From NCBI RefSeq assembly GCF_003254705.1, contig NZ_QFYR01000001.1:1859016-1923015 (forward strand): a stretch of 64,000 bases of DNA, given 5' to 3'. This document shows, in pieces, positions 17,765 to 25,821 of the stretch. A model generated the notes under the pieces. That model saw only the letters and a program-made list of their open reading frames with translations, was not told where the DNA came from and ran no database searches. Every line of letters begins with the position of its first letter. Within the stretch, counting starts at the first letter, position 1. This stretch comes from Phenylobacterium deserti. GTDB taxonomy: Bacteria > Pseudomonadota > Alphaproteobacteria > Caulobacterales > Caulobacteraceae. A program made the position numbers and the translations under genes.

Positions 17765-18406
17765 ATGAGCGATCAATCTTCGGCCAAGCCGCGGCGCGGC
17801 CTGCTGGCGTGGGCGTTGTGGGGCGTCGCCGTCTTCGGCGGTGCGGCGGTTCTCTACATCATCGTTCAGGCTTCGACCAAGCCGGCCTCTGAACGGACGG
17901 CGCCGGCCGCGCCGCAATCGGCCGCCGCCACGGGCGGCAAGAGCCTCGCCGAGAAGCTCACGCGCCCGGCCGCGCCGACGCCTGGCCCGGACTATGTCTT
18001 CTATGACGAGGCCGGCAAGCCGGTGAAGATCGCCGACCTGAAGGGCAAGGTGGTGATCATGAACATCTGGGCGACTTGGTGCGCCCCCTGCAAAGTCGAG
18101 ATGCCTACGCTAGCCAAGCTGCAGGCGGCCTATGCCGGCAAGCCGGTCGAGGTGGTGACGGTGAGCATCGACAGCGTTGAGGACGCGACCAAGGCGCGTC
18201 TGTTCATCGCGCAGAACGATCCGCTGAAGTTCTATCACGACCGGGAAGCGAAGATCCCGTGGGCGCTGCAGCCCGCCGCGCTCGGCGCGCCGACCACGGT
18301 CATCTACGGCAAGGACGGTCTCGAGCGCGCCCGGATCGCGGGGGAAGCGGACTGGTCGGGACCCGAGGCTCGCGCGCTGGTGGACGAGGCGCTGGCGGCG
18401 AGCTGA
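17765..18406 (+). CDS. tlpA: TlpA-family membrane-anchored thiol:disulfide oxidoreductase
   Basis: 213 residues. A single N-terminal anchor at about 12-33 ([20 protein letters not shown]) and an Ala/Pro linker lead to a thioredoxin fold. [21 protein letters not shown] holds the redox pair (CAPC, near residue 104-107), and a cis-Pro region is seen in [12 protein letters not shown]. Members act in the periplasm to reduce cysteines, for example in cytochrome c or oxidase assembly. The start abuts the argH start. A 9-bp stem overlaps the stop and may end transcription. Confidence 0.9.
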   Translation: MSDQSSAKPRRGLLAWALWGVAVFGGAAVLYIIVQASTKPASERTAPAAPQSAAATGGKSLAEKLTRPAAPTPGPDYVFYDEAGKPVKIADLKGKVVIMNIWATWCAPCKVEMPTLAKLQAAYAGKPVEVVTVSIDSVEDATKARLFIAQNDPLKFYHDREAKIPWALQPAALGAPTTVIYGKDGLERARIAGEADWSGPEARALVDEALAAS

Positions 18407-18416
18407 GCGCCGCCAG
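18392..18416. terminator. Hairpin over the tlpA stop codon (possible terminator)
   Basis: CTGGCGGCG pairs perfectly with CGCCGCCAG around a 7-base loop AGCTGAG that contains the stop. It lies between the convergent tlpA and XRE genes. There is no following T run, so intrinsic termination is uncertain. Confidence 0.35.
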
Positions 18417-18433
18417 TCCCCAGATCACCTAGA

Positions 18434-18847
18434 TCAGGCCGCCTGGTTGGCGGCGAGCGCCGGCTCGTTCGTCAGGCTGCGCAGCAGGGCGACCAGCGAG
18501 GCGCGGGATTCCGGCGCCAGCCGTTCGTAAGCTGAGAGCAACTCCAGAGCGCCCGGTGTGCGCATGCGCGTGAGCACGTCGATGTCGCTGTTGGTCCCGC
18601 CTTCCGGCGTGTCGAGCACGTCCATTAGATCCACGACGCGGCATTTCAGGGCGCGGGCGATCTGCACGAGGCGCGAGAAGGAGATCCGGTTTGCGCCGTT
18701 CTCGTACTTCTGAATCTGCTGGAAGCTGACGCCGCACTGTTCCGCCAGGGCTTCTTGCGAGAGGCCGATAGTCCGGCGGCGGATGCGCACGGCCGCGCCG
18801 AGCGCAATGTCCATCGGGTCGGGCGCCTTGGTGGACGGATCAGGCAT
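18434..18847 (-). CDS. XRE-family helix-turn-helix regulator
   Basis: 137 residues. The DNA-binding domain occupies about 12-75: IRRRTIGLSQEALAEQCGVS, then FQQIQKYENGANRISFSRLV, which is the canonical Cro/CI helix pair. The C-terminal part (LLSAYERLAPESRASLVALL) is helical with no known ligand domain. This type is abundant in Caulobacterales. It is transcribed alone, convergent with tlpA. Target genes are unknown. Confidence 0.9.
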   Translation of the reverse strand: MPDPSTKAPDPMDIALGAAVRIRRRTIGLSQEALAEQCGVSFQQIQKYENGANRISFSRLVQIARALKCRVVDLMDVLDTPEGGTNSDIDVLTRMRTPGALELLSAYERLAPESRASLVALLRSLTNEPALAANQAA

Positions 18848-18978
18848 CTACTTCCCTCTTAAGCTTCTTCTCGGACAGCGGACCGGCAGCTCAAATCCAG
18901 ATCCTCGGTGCTCATCAGGTGCGACAAGGCCAGCTCGATGGCCGGGCGCCGCAACCTAAGCTGTAGGCTGAGGGTTGG

Positions 18979-19923
18979 ATGTACATGCGTGGTCACGCCG
19001 GAGATGACGCCACCGGTGGAGGAGTCCCCCACCCTGGCGTGCAAGAAAACACGGATGCGGGCTCCGGCCGCGGCCGCGCGGTGGGCGGAGTGGTGCTCGC
19101 GCTTGCGCTCTCAGCGAGCTTGGCGTGGTGCGTTGGCCGTGGCGGCGACAGCGCTCTGGACCCGCGGACCATGACGCCGGCTTCACCTGCCGCCATACCC
19201 TCCGTTCAGACCCGTCCTGCGGCGCATGCCGAGCCGAGCGAAGCGCAGGTCGCCAAGGCTTACGAGGATGCAAGGGAGGTTTACGCTCAAGGCGGGGCGG
19301 AGGCCCTCACCCGATTTTCGCAAGGCTGCCTGGAGTCGCTCCAGGACGACGCACGGGTGCTCGACTATTGCCTGGCCTTCGGACTGTTTGCGGACGCGAT
19401 CCGCGGGCGAGCGCCGGACGAGGCGGAGCAGGCTCGTCGGCTGGCGGCGGCTGGAGCCGCTCTGCCGGACGACGCCAACCCGGCTGCGCGGCTGGACGCG
19501 GTGCGCCGCCTCACTCGGAACGCTGGCGGCGCGGCTTCCCCAACCCCGTCGCAGGTCACCGCGCGCGCGGCTGCCGAGGCCGCCCCGTCAGCGCGAAAGG
19601 ATAAAGCCGCTGAGACGCGGAAAGCCTCGTCTCGGGCGGCGGCCGCCGCTAACGCCAAGGCGAACGCCACCCGCTGCCGGCTGATGTCGACGCCCGCCGA
19701 GCGGGTGCTCTGCGCGGACGCATCGCTGCGGGCTGCCGACCGACGGATGCGAGCGGCTTACAACCGGGCGATCTCCTCCGGTTCCGGGGCGGAACGACGC
19801 CAGCTGGTTCGTGATCAGGCCGCTTGGCGGGTCGAGCTGCATGCGGCGGCGCCAAATCGGCGCAAGGTCGCCGCGCTTTACGAAAGCCGGATCCGCGAGC
19901 TCCGGGCTGCGTCACGTCGATAG
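18979..19923 (+). CDS. Anchored protein with C-terminal LprI/DUF1311-like domain
   Basis: 314 residues. A probable membrane anchor lies at about 36-53 (VGGVVLALALSASLAWC), a periplasmic helical middle with QGCLESLQDDARVLDYCLAF follows, then an Ala-rich linker. The C-terminal 85 residues fit the LprI/DUF1311 pattern: TPAERVLCADASLRAADRRM and RAAYNRAIS, then LVRDQAAWR and YESRIRELR. The usual second conserved Cys after the WR motif is replaced by Ala (HAAAPN). Family members bind or inhibit lysozyme, or are of unknown use. The start is uncertain; ATG codons at 18979 and 18985 both lack a clear ribosome-binding site. Confidence 0.65.
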   Translation: MYMRGHAGDDATGGGVPHPGVQENTDAGSGRGRAVGGVVLALALSASLAWCVGRGGDSALDPRTMTPASPAAIPSVQTRPAAHAEPSEAQVAKAYEDAREVYAQGGAEALTRFSQGCLESLQDDARVLDYCLAFGLFADAIRGRAPDEAEQARRLAAAGAALPDDANPAARLDAVRRLTRNAGGAASPTPSQVTARAAAEAAPSARKDKAAETRKASSRAAAAANAKANATRCRLMSTPAERVLCADASLRAADRRMRAAYNRAISSGSGAERRQLVRDQAAWRVELHAAAPNRRKVAALYESRIRELRAASRR

Positions 19924-19988
19924 CGAGTTAAGCTTCTGGTCACCGAAGCAGGGCGGAACTGCCGAACTCTGTGATCCAGTGATTCGGG

Positions 19989-20243
19989 ATGATGCGAGTC
20001 AGTCGTTCAAAGCCTTCCTTCGACCACGGCGCCGCGTTGCGTGTGCCGCCTCAGCACGACTCAAAGAGCTGGCGAATGCTCTGGATGTGGCTGGGGGATG
20101 ACGCACGCGCCGTGGCGGAAGCCTCGGCTGTGCAGGTGCGTACCCCGGAAGGGCCCGTGGTGGCGCACTGCGGCGATTGGATCGTGCTCTCCCATTCGGG
20201 AAGCTTCCATGTGGCTCATGCCGCGCGGGCCTGCGACGCCTGA
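19989..20243 (+). CDS. Hypothetical 84-residue protein
   Basis: This sits in the 573-base gap between the LprI-like gene and the giant repeat gene. The C-terminal part (VQVRTPEGPVVAHCGDWIVL) resembles short domains with a GDWIV core found in small cytoplasmic proteins, which makes it more protein-like than a random frame. A perfect 7-bp hairpin (CGACGCC-TGA-GGCGTCG, 20234-20250) uses its stop codon as the loop. The start could also be the later ATG in MLWMWLGDD. No firm family. The rest of the gap (20251-20496) shows no gene; it must hold the promoter of the giant repeat gene. Confidence 0.35.
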   Translation: MMRVSRSKPSFDHGAALRVPPQHDSKSWRMLWMWLGDDARAVAEASAVQVRTPEGPVVAHCGDWIVLSHSGSFHVAHAARACDA

Positions 20244-20496
20244 GGCGTCGAGCTCTCAAGCTCAAGAAGCCAAGAGGCGACGGCGAGCGGGCGCGGCCCG
20301 CGTGCGACAACGCGCTGTGCCGCAACCCTTAAGAAAACCGACGTTCGCGGGGCCGGCGGTCGCCAAGCGTAACCAATTGTCAATGCAAAGCTGCTGTAGG
20401 TACCCGGTGCGAGTAGCACGTGTACGGGGCGTATCTCTTCTTACCGGACCCTGACCGACAGAACGTCGGCCAGTTCTCGACCAGGATGGTTCTTCC

Positions 20497-23400
20497 ATGG
20501 CGACGATCTCGAACCTGACGGCTGCCCAGATCAGCACGCTGTCCATCACGTCCATCCAGTCCCTCTCGCGGACGGAAATGGGCGAGCTGAACGCGACGCA
20601 GGTCGCTGCGATCACCACGACGGGGATCGGGGCGCTGACCGCCACTCAGGTGTCCGGCATCACAGCGGCGGCCGCCAAAGGCCTGACCGCAACCCAGATC
20701 CCGGTCTTCCAGGCCGGCGTCGTGTTCGACACCAACCAGCTGATGGCGCTCAGCGGCTCCCAGGTCGGAGCCCTGACGACGACGCAGCTGGACGCCCTGG
20801 ACACCACCCACATCCGCGCCCTCTCCGCCGCGCAGATTGGCGGCCTCAGCGCGACCAACTTCGCGAGCCTTGAAGGCACCCAAGTCGCCGCGCTGAGCAG
20901 CGCCGCGATCAAGGGCCTGTCGACCACCGTCCTTTCCGGCCTGTCGACCGCCGATTTCGGCGAGATCACCGCGACGCAGGTCGCATCCATGTCGGCGGCC
21001 CAGCTCGGCGCTCTGTCGACCACCAACATCAAGAGCCTGGACGCAACGGCCGTCAGCGGCCTGTCGGCGGCTCAGATCAAGGGCCTGACCACCACCCAGC
21101 TGGCGGCCTTCACCACCACCGACATGGGCGAGCTTTCGTCCACCCAGGTCGGCGCTCTCTCGACAGCCCAACTGGCTGCGATCTCCGACACCAACCTGTC
21201 GGCGCTGAACGCGACCCAGATGTCGGGCCTCACGGCCGCACAGGTGAAGAGCCTGTCGACCACCACGTTGCAGGCGCTGAACACCACGGACATCGGCGAG
21301 CTGAGCGCGGCGCAGATCGGCGCCCTCAGCAACGCCCAGCTGGCGACGTTCAGCTCGACCGAGATGTCGGGCCTCAGCACCACCCAGCTCTCGGGCCTGA
21401 CGGCCGCCCAGCTCGGCTCGCTGAACACCACTAACCTGACGGCCCTCTCCAGCACGCAACTGGGCAGCCTGAAGTCAGCGCAGCTCGTCGGCCTGACGAC
21501 CACCCAGGTGGGCGGCCTGTCGACCACCGATTTCGGCAAGTTCACGACCACCCAGGTGGCCGGCCTCAGCGCCGCCCAAATGGGGGCCCTGAGCACCACC
21601 AACCTGTCGAGCCTGACCTCCACCCAGATGTCGGGCCTGACGGCGGCTCAGGTGAAGGGCCTGACCACCACCCAGCTGTCGACGATGTCCACCACGGACT
21701 TCGCCGAGTTCGGAGTGACCCAGCTGCAGGCGCTTTCGGCCGCCCAGCTCGGCGCCATCTCCACCACCAACCTGTCGGCTCTCGACAGGACGGAGATGCA
21801 GGCCCTGTCCGCAGCCCAGGTGAAGGGCCTGACGACCACGCAGATCTCCAGCCTGTCGGTCACCGACATCGGCGAGATGAACGCGAGCCAGCTCGGCGCC
21901 CTCTCGACGGCCCAGTTTGGGGCGGTGTCCACCACCGCGCTTTCGGCGCTGGACGCCACCCAGATGAGCGGCCTGACAGCGGCGCAGGTGAAGAGCCTGT
22001 CGACCACGACCCTGCAGGCGCTGACCGCCACCGACATCGGTGAGCTGAACGCTGCGCAACTCGGCGCGCTGTCGAACGCACAACTTGGTGTTCTGAGCTC
22101 CACCGCCCTGTCGGGTCTGAGCACGACCCAACTTAGCGGCCTGACCGCCGCGCAGCTCGGCTCGCTGAGCAGCACCAATTTGTCCGCTCTGAGCACCACG
22201 CAGATCCAGGGGCTCAAGACGGCCCAGATCGCCGGCCTGACGACGACCCAGCTCAGCGGCATGTCGACCACCGACTTCGGCAAGCTGTCGTCTACCCAGC
22301 TGTCCGGCCTGAGCGCGGCGCAACTCGGCTCGCTCAGCACGACCAACCTTTCCGGTCTGAGCGCCACTCAGATTTCCGGTCTCAGCGCGGCCCAGGTGAA
22401 GGGGCTGACCACCACTCAGCTGTCGACGATGTCCACGACGGACTTCGCCGAGTTCGGAGTGACCCAGCTGCAGGCCCTGTCGGCCGCCCAACTGGCCTCA
22501 ATTTCCACCACCAACCTGTCGGCCCTCGACGCCACGGAAATGCGCTCGCTTACCGCGGCGCAGGTGAAGGGCCTGACGACCACGCAGATCGGCGCCCTGT
22601 CGACCACGGACCTGGGCGAGATGAGCGCGGCCCAGCTCGGCGCGCTTTCCACGGCTCAATTCGGCGCGATCAACACGACCAACTTGTCGGCGCTGAACGC
22701 CACCCAGATGTCGGGTCTGACGGCCGCGCAGGTGAAGAGCCTGTCGACCACGACCCTGCAGGCGCTGACCGCCACTGACATCGGTGAGCTGAGCGCGGCG
22801 CAACTTGGCGCGCTGACCAACACTCAGCTGGCGACCCTGTCGTCCACGGCCATCTCGGGCCTGTCCACCACGCAGCTCTCCGGCCTGACCGCGGCGCAGA
22901 TCGGCTCGCTCAGCGCGACCAACCTGTCGGCCCTGTCCAGCACGCAGCTCGGCAGCCTGAAGGCGGCGCAGCTGGTCGGCCTGACCGCGACGCAGGTCGG
23001 CGGCATGTCCACGACGGACTTCGCCAAGCTCTCCGCCACGGCGATCGGCGGCCTGACGGCCGCGCAGGTCGGCGCGCTGTCGACCACCAACCTGGCCAGC
23101 CTGACCTCCACCCAGATGTCGGCGATGAGCGCCGCTCAGGTGAAGGGTCTGACGACTACCCAACTGTCGACGATGTCCACGACGGACTTCGCCGAGTTCG
23201 GGGTGACCCAGCTGCAGGCCCTGTCGGCCGCCCAGCTGGCGTCGATCTCCACCACCAACCTGTCGGCTCTCGACGGCACTGAGATGCGCTCGCTTACCGC
23301 GGCGCAGGTAAAGGGCCTGACGACCACCCAGATCGGCGCCCTGTCGGCCACGGATGTGGGCGAGATGAGCGCGGCTCAACTGGGGGCTCTGTCCAACGCT

Positions 23401-25689
23401 CAGCTTGGCGCGATCAACACCACCAACCTGTCGGCGCTGACCTCCACCCAGATGTCGGGTCTGACGGCCGCGCAGGTGAAGAGCCTGTCGACCACGACCC
23501 TGCAGGCGCTGACTGCCACCGACATTGGCGAACTGAGCGCTGCGCAGATCGGCGGCCTGAGCAACGCTCAACTGGGCGTCCTGAGCTCCACGGCGCTGTC
23601 CGGCCTGAGCACTACACAGCTCTCCGGCCTGACCGCGGCGCAGATCGGCTCGCTCAGCGCGACCAACCTGTCGGCCCTGAGCACCACACAGGTGCAGAGC
23701 CTCAAGGCGGCTCAGGTGGCTGGCCTGACGGCGACGCAGGTGGGCGGTCTGTCGACCACCGATTTCGGCAAGCTGTCGAGCACCCAGGTGGGCGCCCTGA
23801 CGGCGGCCCAGGTCGGCGCGCTGTCGACCACCAACTTGTCGAGCCTGACCTCCACCCAGGTGTCGGCGATGAGCGCCGCCCAGGTGAAGGGTCTGACGAC
23901 CACTCAGCTGTCGACGATGTCCACCACGGACTTCGCCGAGTTTGGGGTGACCCAGCTGCAGGCCCTGTCGGCCGCCCAACTGGCGTCGATCTCCACCACC
24001 AACCTGTCGGCTCTCGACGGCACTGAGATGCGCTCGCTTACCGCGGCGCAGGTAAAGGGCCTGACGACCACCCAGATCGGCGCCCTGTCGACCACGGATG
24101 TGGGCGAGATGAGCGCGGCTCAACTGGGGGCTCTGTCTAACGCTCAGCTCGGCGCGATCAACACCACCAACCTGTCGGCGCTGACCTCCACCCAGATGTC
24201 GGGTCTGACGGCCGCGCAGGTGAAGAGCCTGTCGACCACGACCCTGCAGGCGCTGACCGCCACCGACATTGGCGAACTGAGCGCCGCGCAGATCGGCGGC
24301 CTGAGCAACGATCAACTGGGCGTCCTGAGCTCCACGGCGCTGTCCGGCCTGAGCACCACACAGCTCTCCGGCTTGACCGCGGCGCAGATCGGCTCGCTCA
24401 GCTCGACCAAGCTGTCGGCCCTGAGCACCACACAGGTGCAGAGCCTCGGGGCGGCTCAAGTGGCCGGCCTGACGGCGACGCAGGTGGGCGGTCTTTCGAC
24501 CACCGACTTCGGCAAGCTGTCGAGCACCCAGGTGGGGGCCCTGAGCGCCGCGCAGGTCGGCGCGCTGTCGACCACCAACCTGTCGAGCCTGACCGCCACC
24601 CAGGTGTCCGCGATGAGCGCGGCCCAGGTGAAGGGTCTGACGACTACCCAACTGTCGACGATGTCCACCACCGACTTCGCCGAGTTCGGGGTGACCCAGC
24701 TGCAGGCCCTGTCGGCCGCACAGCTTGGCGCTGTCTCGAGCACCAGCCTGTCGGCTCTGGACGGCACTGAGATGCGGTCGCTGAGCGCGGCCCAGGTGAA
24801 GGGCCTGACGACCACCCAGATCGGGGCGCTGACCACCACGGACATGGGTGAACTGTCCGCGGCTCAGATCGGCGCGCTCTCGAACTCCCAACTGGGCGCG
24901 CTGTCTACGACCAACCTGTCGGCCCTGAACGCCACGCAGATGGAGGGGCTGAGCGCGGCTCAGATCAAGGGCCTGAGCACGACCACACTCGCGGCCCTGA
25001 CCCCGACGGACATTGGAGAACTCTCCGCCGTCCACATCGGCGCTCTGAGCAACGCCCAGCTGGGCACCTTCAGCTCCACTGCGATCGGCGGCCTGAGCAC
25101 CACTCAGTTGTCCGGCCTGACCGCGGCGCAGATCGGCTCGCTTAGCGCGACCAACCTGTCGGCCCTCAGCACCACTCAGGTGCAGAGCCTCAAGGCGGCG
25201 CAGGTGGCCGGCCTGACCACCACCCAGGTGTCTGGCCTGTCGACCACCGAGTTCGGCAAGCTTGGCTCTACCCAGCTGCAGGGGCTTACCGCCGCTCAGA
25301 TCGGCGCCCTGTCGACCACCAACGTCACGGGCCTGAACACCACGCAGATGCAAAGCCTCTCGGCGGTGCAGCTGAAGGGCCTGACGGGCACCCAGGTGGC
25401 GGCTCTGTCCAGCACCGACGTCGGCGAGCTGACGGCGACCCAGTTCAAGGCCCTGACGGCCAACCAGGTGGGCTCGCTTAGCACGACGGTGGTCAGCGGC
25501 CTGACGTCGACGATGATCGGTCAGCTCTTCGCCGCGACCCAGATCGCGGGCCTGACGGAGACGCAGATCGACAACATCTCCGCCACCCAGCTCGGCGGCC
25601 TAGCGGCCACCCAGATGAGCGGCTTCACCGCCGCCCAGGTGCAGACGATGACCAACGCGCAGATCGCGGTGTACCTCGGCGCGAGCTGA
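20497..25689 (+). CDS. Giant octapeptide-repeat protein, Leu/Ser/Thr-rich
   Basis: 1730 residues composed almost wholly of an 8-residue repeat, consensus x-x-L-[ST]-x-[TA]-[QND]-[LIVMF], about 216 copies (e.g. SGLTAAQV, KSLSTTTL, GALSTTNL). There is no signal peptide, lipobox, membrane segment or enzymatic domain. Cys is absent in the parts read, and Trp and His are absent or nearly so. The S/T-x-x-Q/D within each unit resembles a helix N-capping box, while the regular Leu spacing would also suit a solenoid; the fold cannot be decided by eye. Many NxS/T tripeptides (NLS, NAT, NTT) and several hundred Ser/Thr occur. The C-terminus is NAQIAVYLGAS. A GT41 glycosyltransferase gene follows on the same strand. 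A secreted or surface role is inference only. Confidence 0.9.
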   Translation: MATISNLTAAQISTLSITSIQSLSRTEMGELNATQVAAITTTGIGALTATQVSGITAAAAKGLTATQIPVFQAGVVFDTNQLMALSGSQVGALTTTQLDALDTTHIRALSAAQIGGLSATNFASLEGTQVAALSSAAIKGLSTTVLSGLSTADFGEITATQVASMSAAQLGALSTTNIKSLDATAVSGLSAAQIKGLTTTQLAAFTTTDMGELSSTQVGALSTAQLAAISDTNLSALNATQMSGLTAAQVKSLSTTTLQALNTTDIGELSAAQIGALSNAQLATFSSTEMSGLSTTQLSGLTAAQLGSLNTTNLTALSSTQLGSLKSAQLVGLTTTQVGGLSTTDFGKFTTTQVAGLSAAQMGALSTTNLSSLTSTQMSGLTAAQVKGLTTTQLSTMSTTDFAEFGVTQLQALSAAQLGAISTTNLSALDRTEMQALSAAQVKGLTTTQISSLSVTDIGEMNASQLGALSTAQFGAVSTTALSALDATQMSGLTAAQVKSLSTTTLQALTATDIGELNAAQLGALSNAQLGVLSSTALSGLSTTQLSGLTAAQLGSLSSTNLSALSTTQIQGLKTAQIAGLTTTQLSGMSTTDFGKLSSTQLSGLSAAQLGSLSTTNLSGLSATQISGLSAAQVKGLTTTQLSTMSTTDFAEFGVTQLQALSAAQLASISTTNLSALDATEMRSLTAAQVKGLTTTQIGALSTTDLGEMSAAQLGALSTAQFGAINTTNLSALNATQMSGLTAAQVKSLSTTTLQALTATDIGELSAAQLGALTNTQLATLSSTAISGLSTTQLSGLTAAQIGSLSATNLSALSSTQLGSLKAAQLVGLTATQVGGMSTTDFAKLSATAIGGLTAAQVGALSTTNLASLTSTQMSAMSAAQVKGLTTTQLSTMSTTDFAEFGVTQLQALSAAQLASISTTNLSALDGTEMRSLTAAQVKGLTTTQIGALSATDVGEMSAAQLGALSNAQLGAINTTNLSALTSTQMSGLTAAQVKSLSTTTLQALTATDIGELSAAQIGGLSNAQLGVLSSTALSGLSTTQLSGLTAAQIGSLSATNLSALSTTQVQSLKAAQVAGLTATQVGGLSTTDFGKLSSTQVGALTAAQVGALSTTNLSSLTSTQVSAMSAAQVKGLTTTQLSTMSTTDFAEFGVTQLQALSAAQLASISTTNLSALDGTEMRSLTAAQVKGLTTTQIGALSTTDVGEMSAAQLGALSNAQLGAINTTNLSALTSTQMSGLTAAQVKSLSTTTLQALTATDIGELSAAQIGGLSNDQLGVLSSTALSGLSTTQLSGLTAAQIGSLSSTKLSALSTTQVQSLGAAQVAGLTATQVGGLSTTDFGKLSSTQVGALSAAQVGALSTTNLSSLTATQVSAMSAAQVKGLTTTQLSTMSTTDFAEFGVTQLQALSAAQLGAVSSTSLSALDGTEMRSLSAAQVKGLTTTQIGALTTTDMGELSAAQIGALSNSQLGALSTTNLSALNATQMEGLSAAQIKGLSTTTLAALTPTDIGELSAVHIGALSNAQLGTFSSTAIGGLSTTQLSGLTAAQIGSLSATNLSALSTTQVQSLKAAQVAGLTTTQVSGLSTTEFGKLGSTQLQGLTAAQIGALSTTNVTGLNTTQMQSLSAVQLKGLTGTQVAALSSTDVGELTATQFKALTANQVGSLSTTVVSGLTSTMIGQLFAATQIAGLTETQIDNISATQLGGLAATQMSGFTAAQVQTMTNAQIAVYLGAS
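20935..25398 (+). repeat. Six in-phase 744-bp superunits (31 octads each) inside the giant repeat gene
   Basis: The segment encoding STMSTTDFAEFGVTQLQALS recurs at 21679, 22423, 23167, 23911 and 24655, exactly 744 bases apart. A more divergent copy begins at 20935 and a partial one at 25399. Thus 4464 bases contain six units with no net insertion or deletion. Units starting at 23167 and 23911 are almost identical in bases, the first and last units most divergent. That pattern points to recent amplification or gene conversion in the middle of the gene. Confidence 0.9.
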
Positions 25690-25705
25690 TCCGAGACCTA
25701 GCGGA

Positions 25706-25733
25706 CGCGCCGGAGCCTTCGGGCTTCGGCGCG
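25706..25733 (+). terminator. Strong 12-bp UUCG hairpin after the giant repeat gene
   Basis: CGCGCCGGAGCC pairs with GGCTTCGGCGCG (one G-T pair) around a TTCG tetraloop, 17 bases after the stop. There is no T run, so it may be a weak or processing terminator or an mRNA-stabilising 3' structure. The next gene starts at 25822 on the same strand. Confidence 0.5.
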
Positions 25734-25821
25734 GCCTGCCGCCGCACGGCCACGCTGGTGGTTGGCGCTGAAGAATCCGCCATGCGATCCTTGACGGGCC
25801 GAATCACGCCTTGAGATCCGC

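Noticed and set aside
18859..19044. 61-codon minus-strand frame beside the XRE gene
   Set aside because: No coding pattern, partly opposite the start of the LprI-like gene.
22498..25353. 951-codon open frame on the minus strand opposite the giant repeat gene
   Set aside because: Its Gly/Arg/His/Gln-rich product simply mirrors the 24-base coding repeat of the plus strand; it has no start context and no independent pattern.
20497..25689. CRISPR or non-coding tandem repeat array
   Set aside because: The 24-base periodicity stays in one reading frame, varies mostly at tolerated positions, and has no unique spacers.
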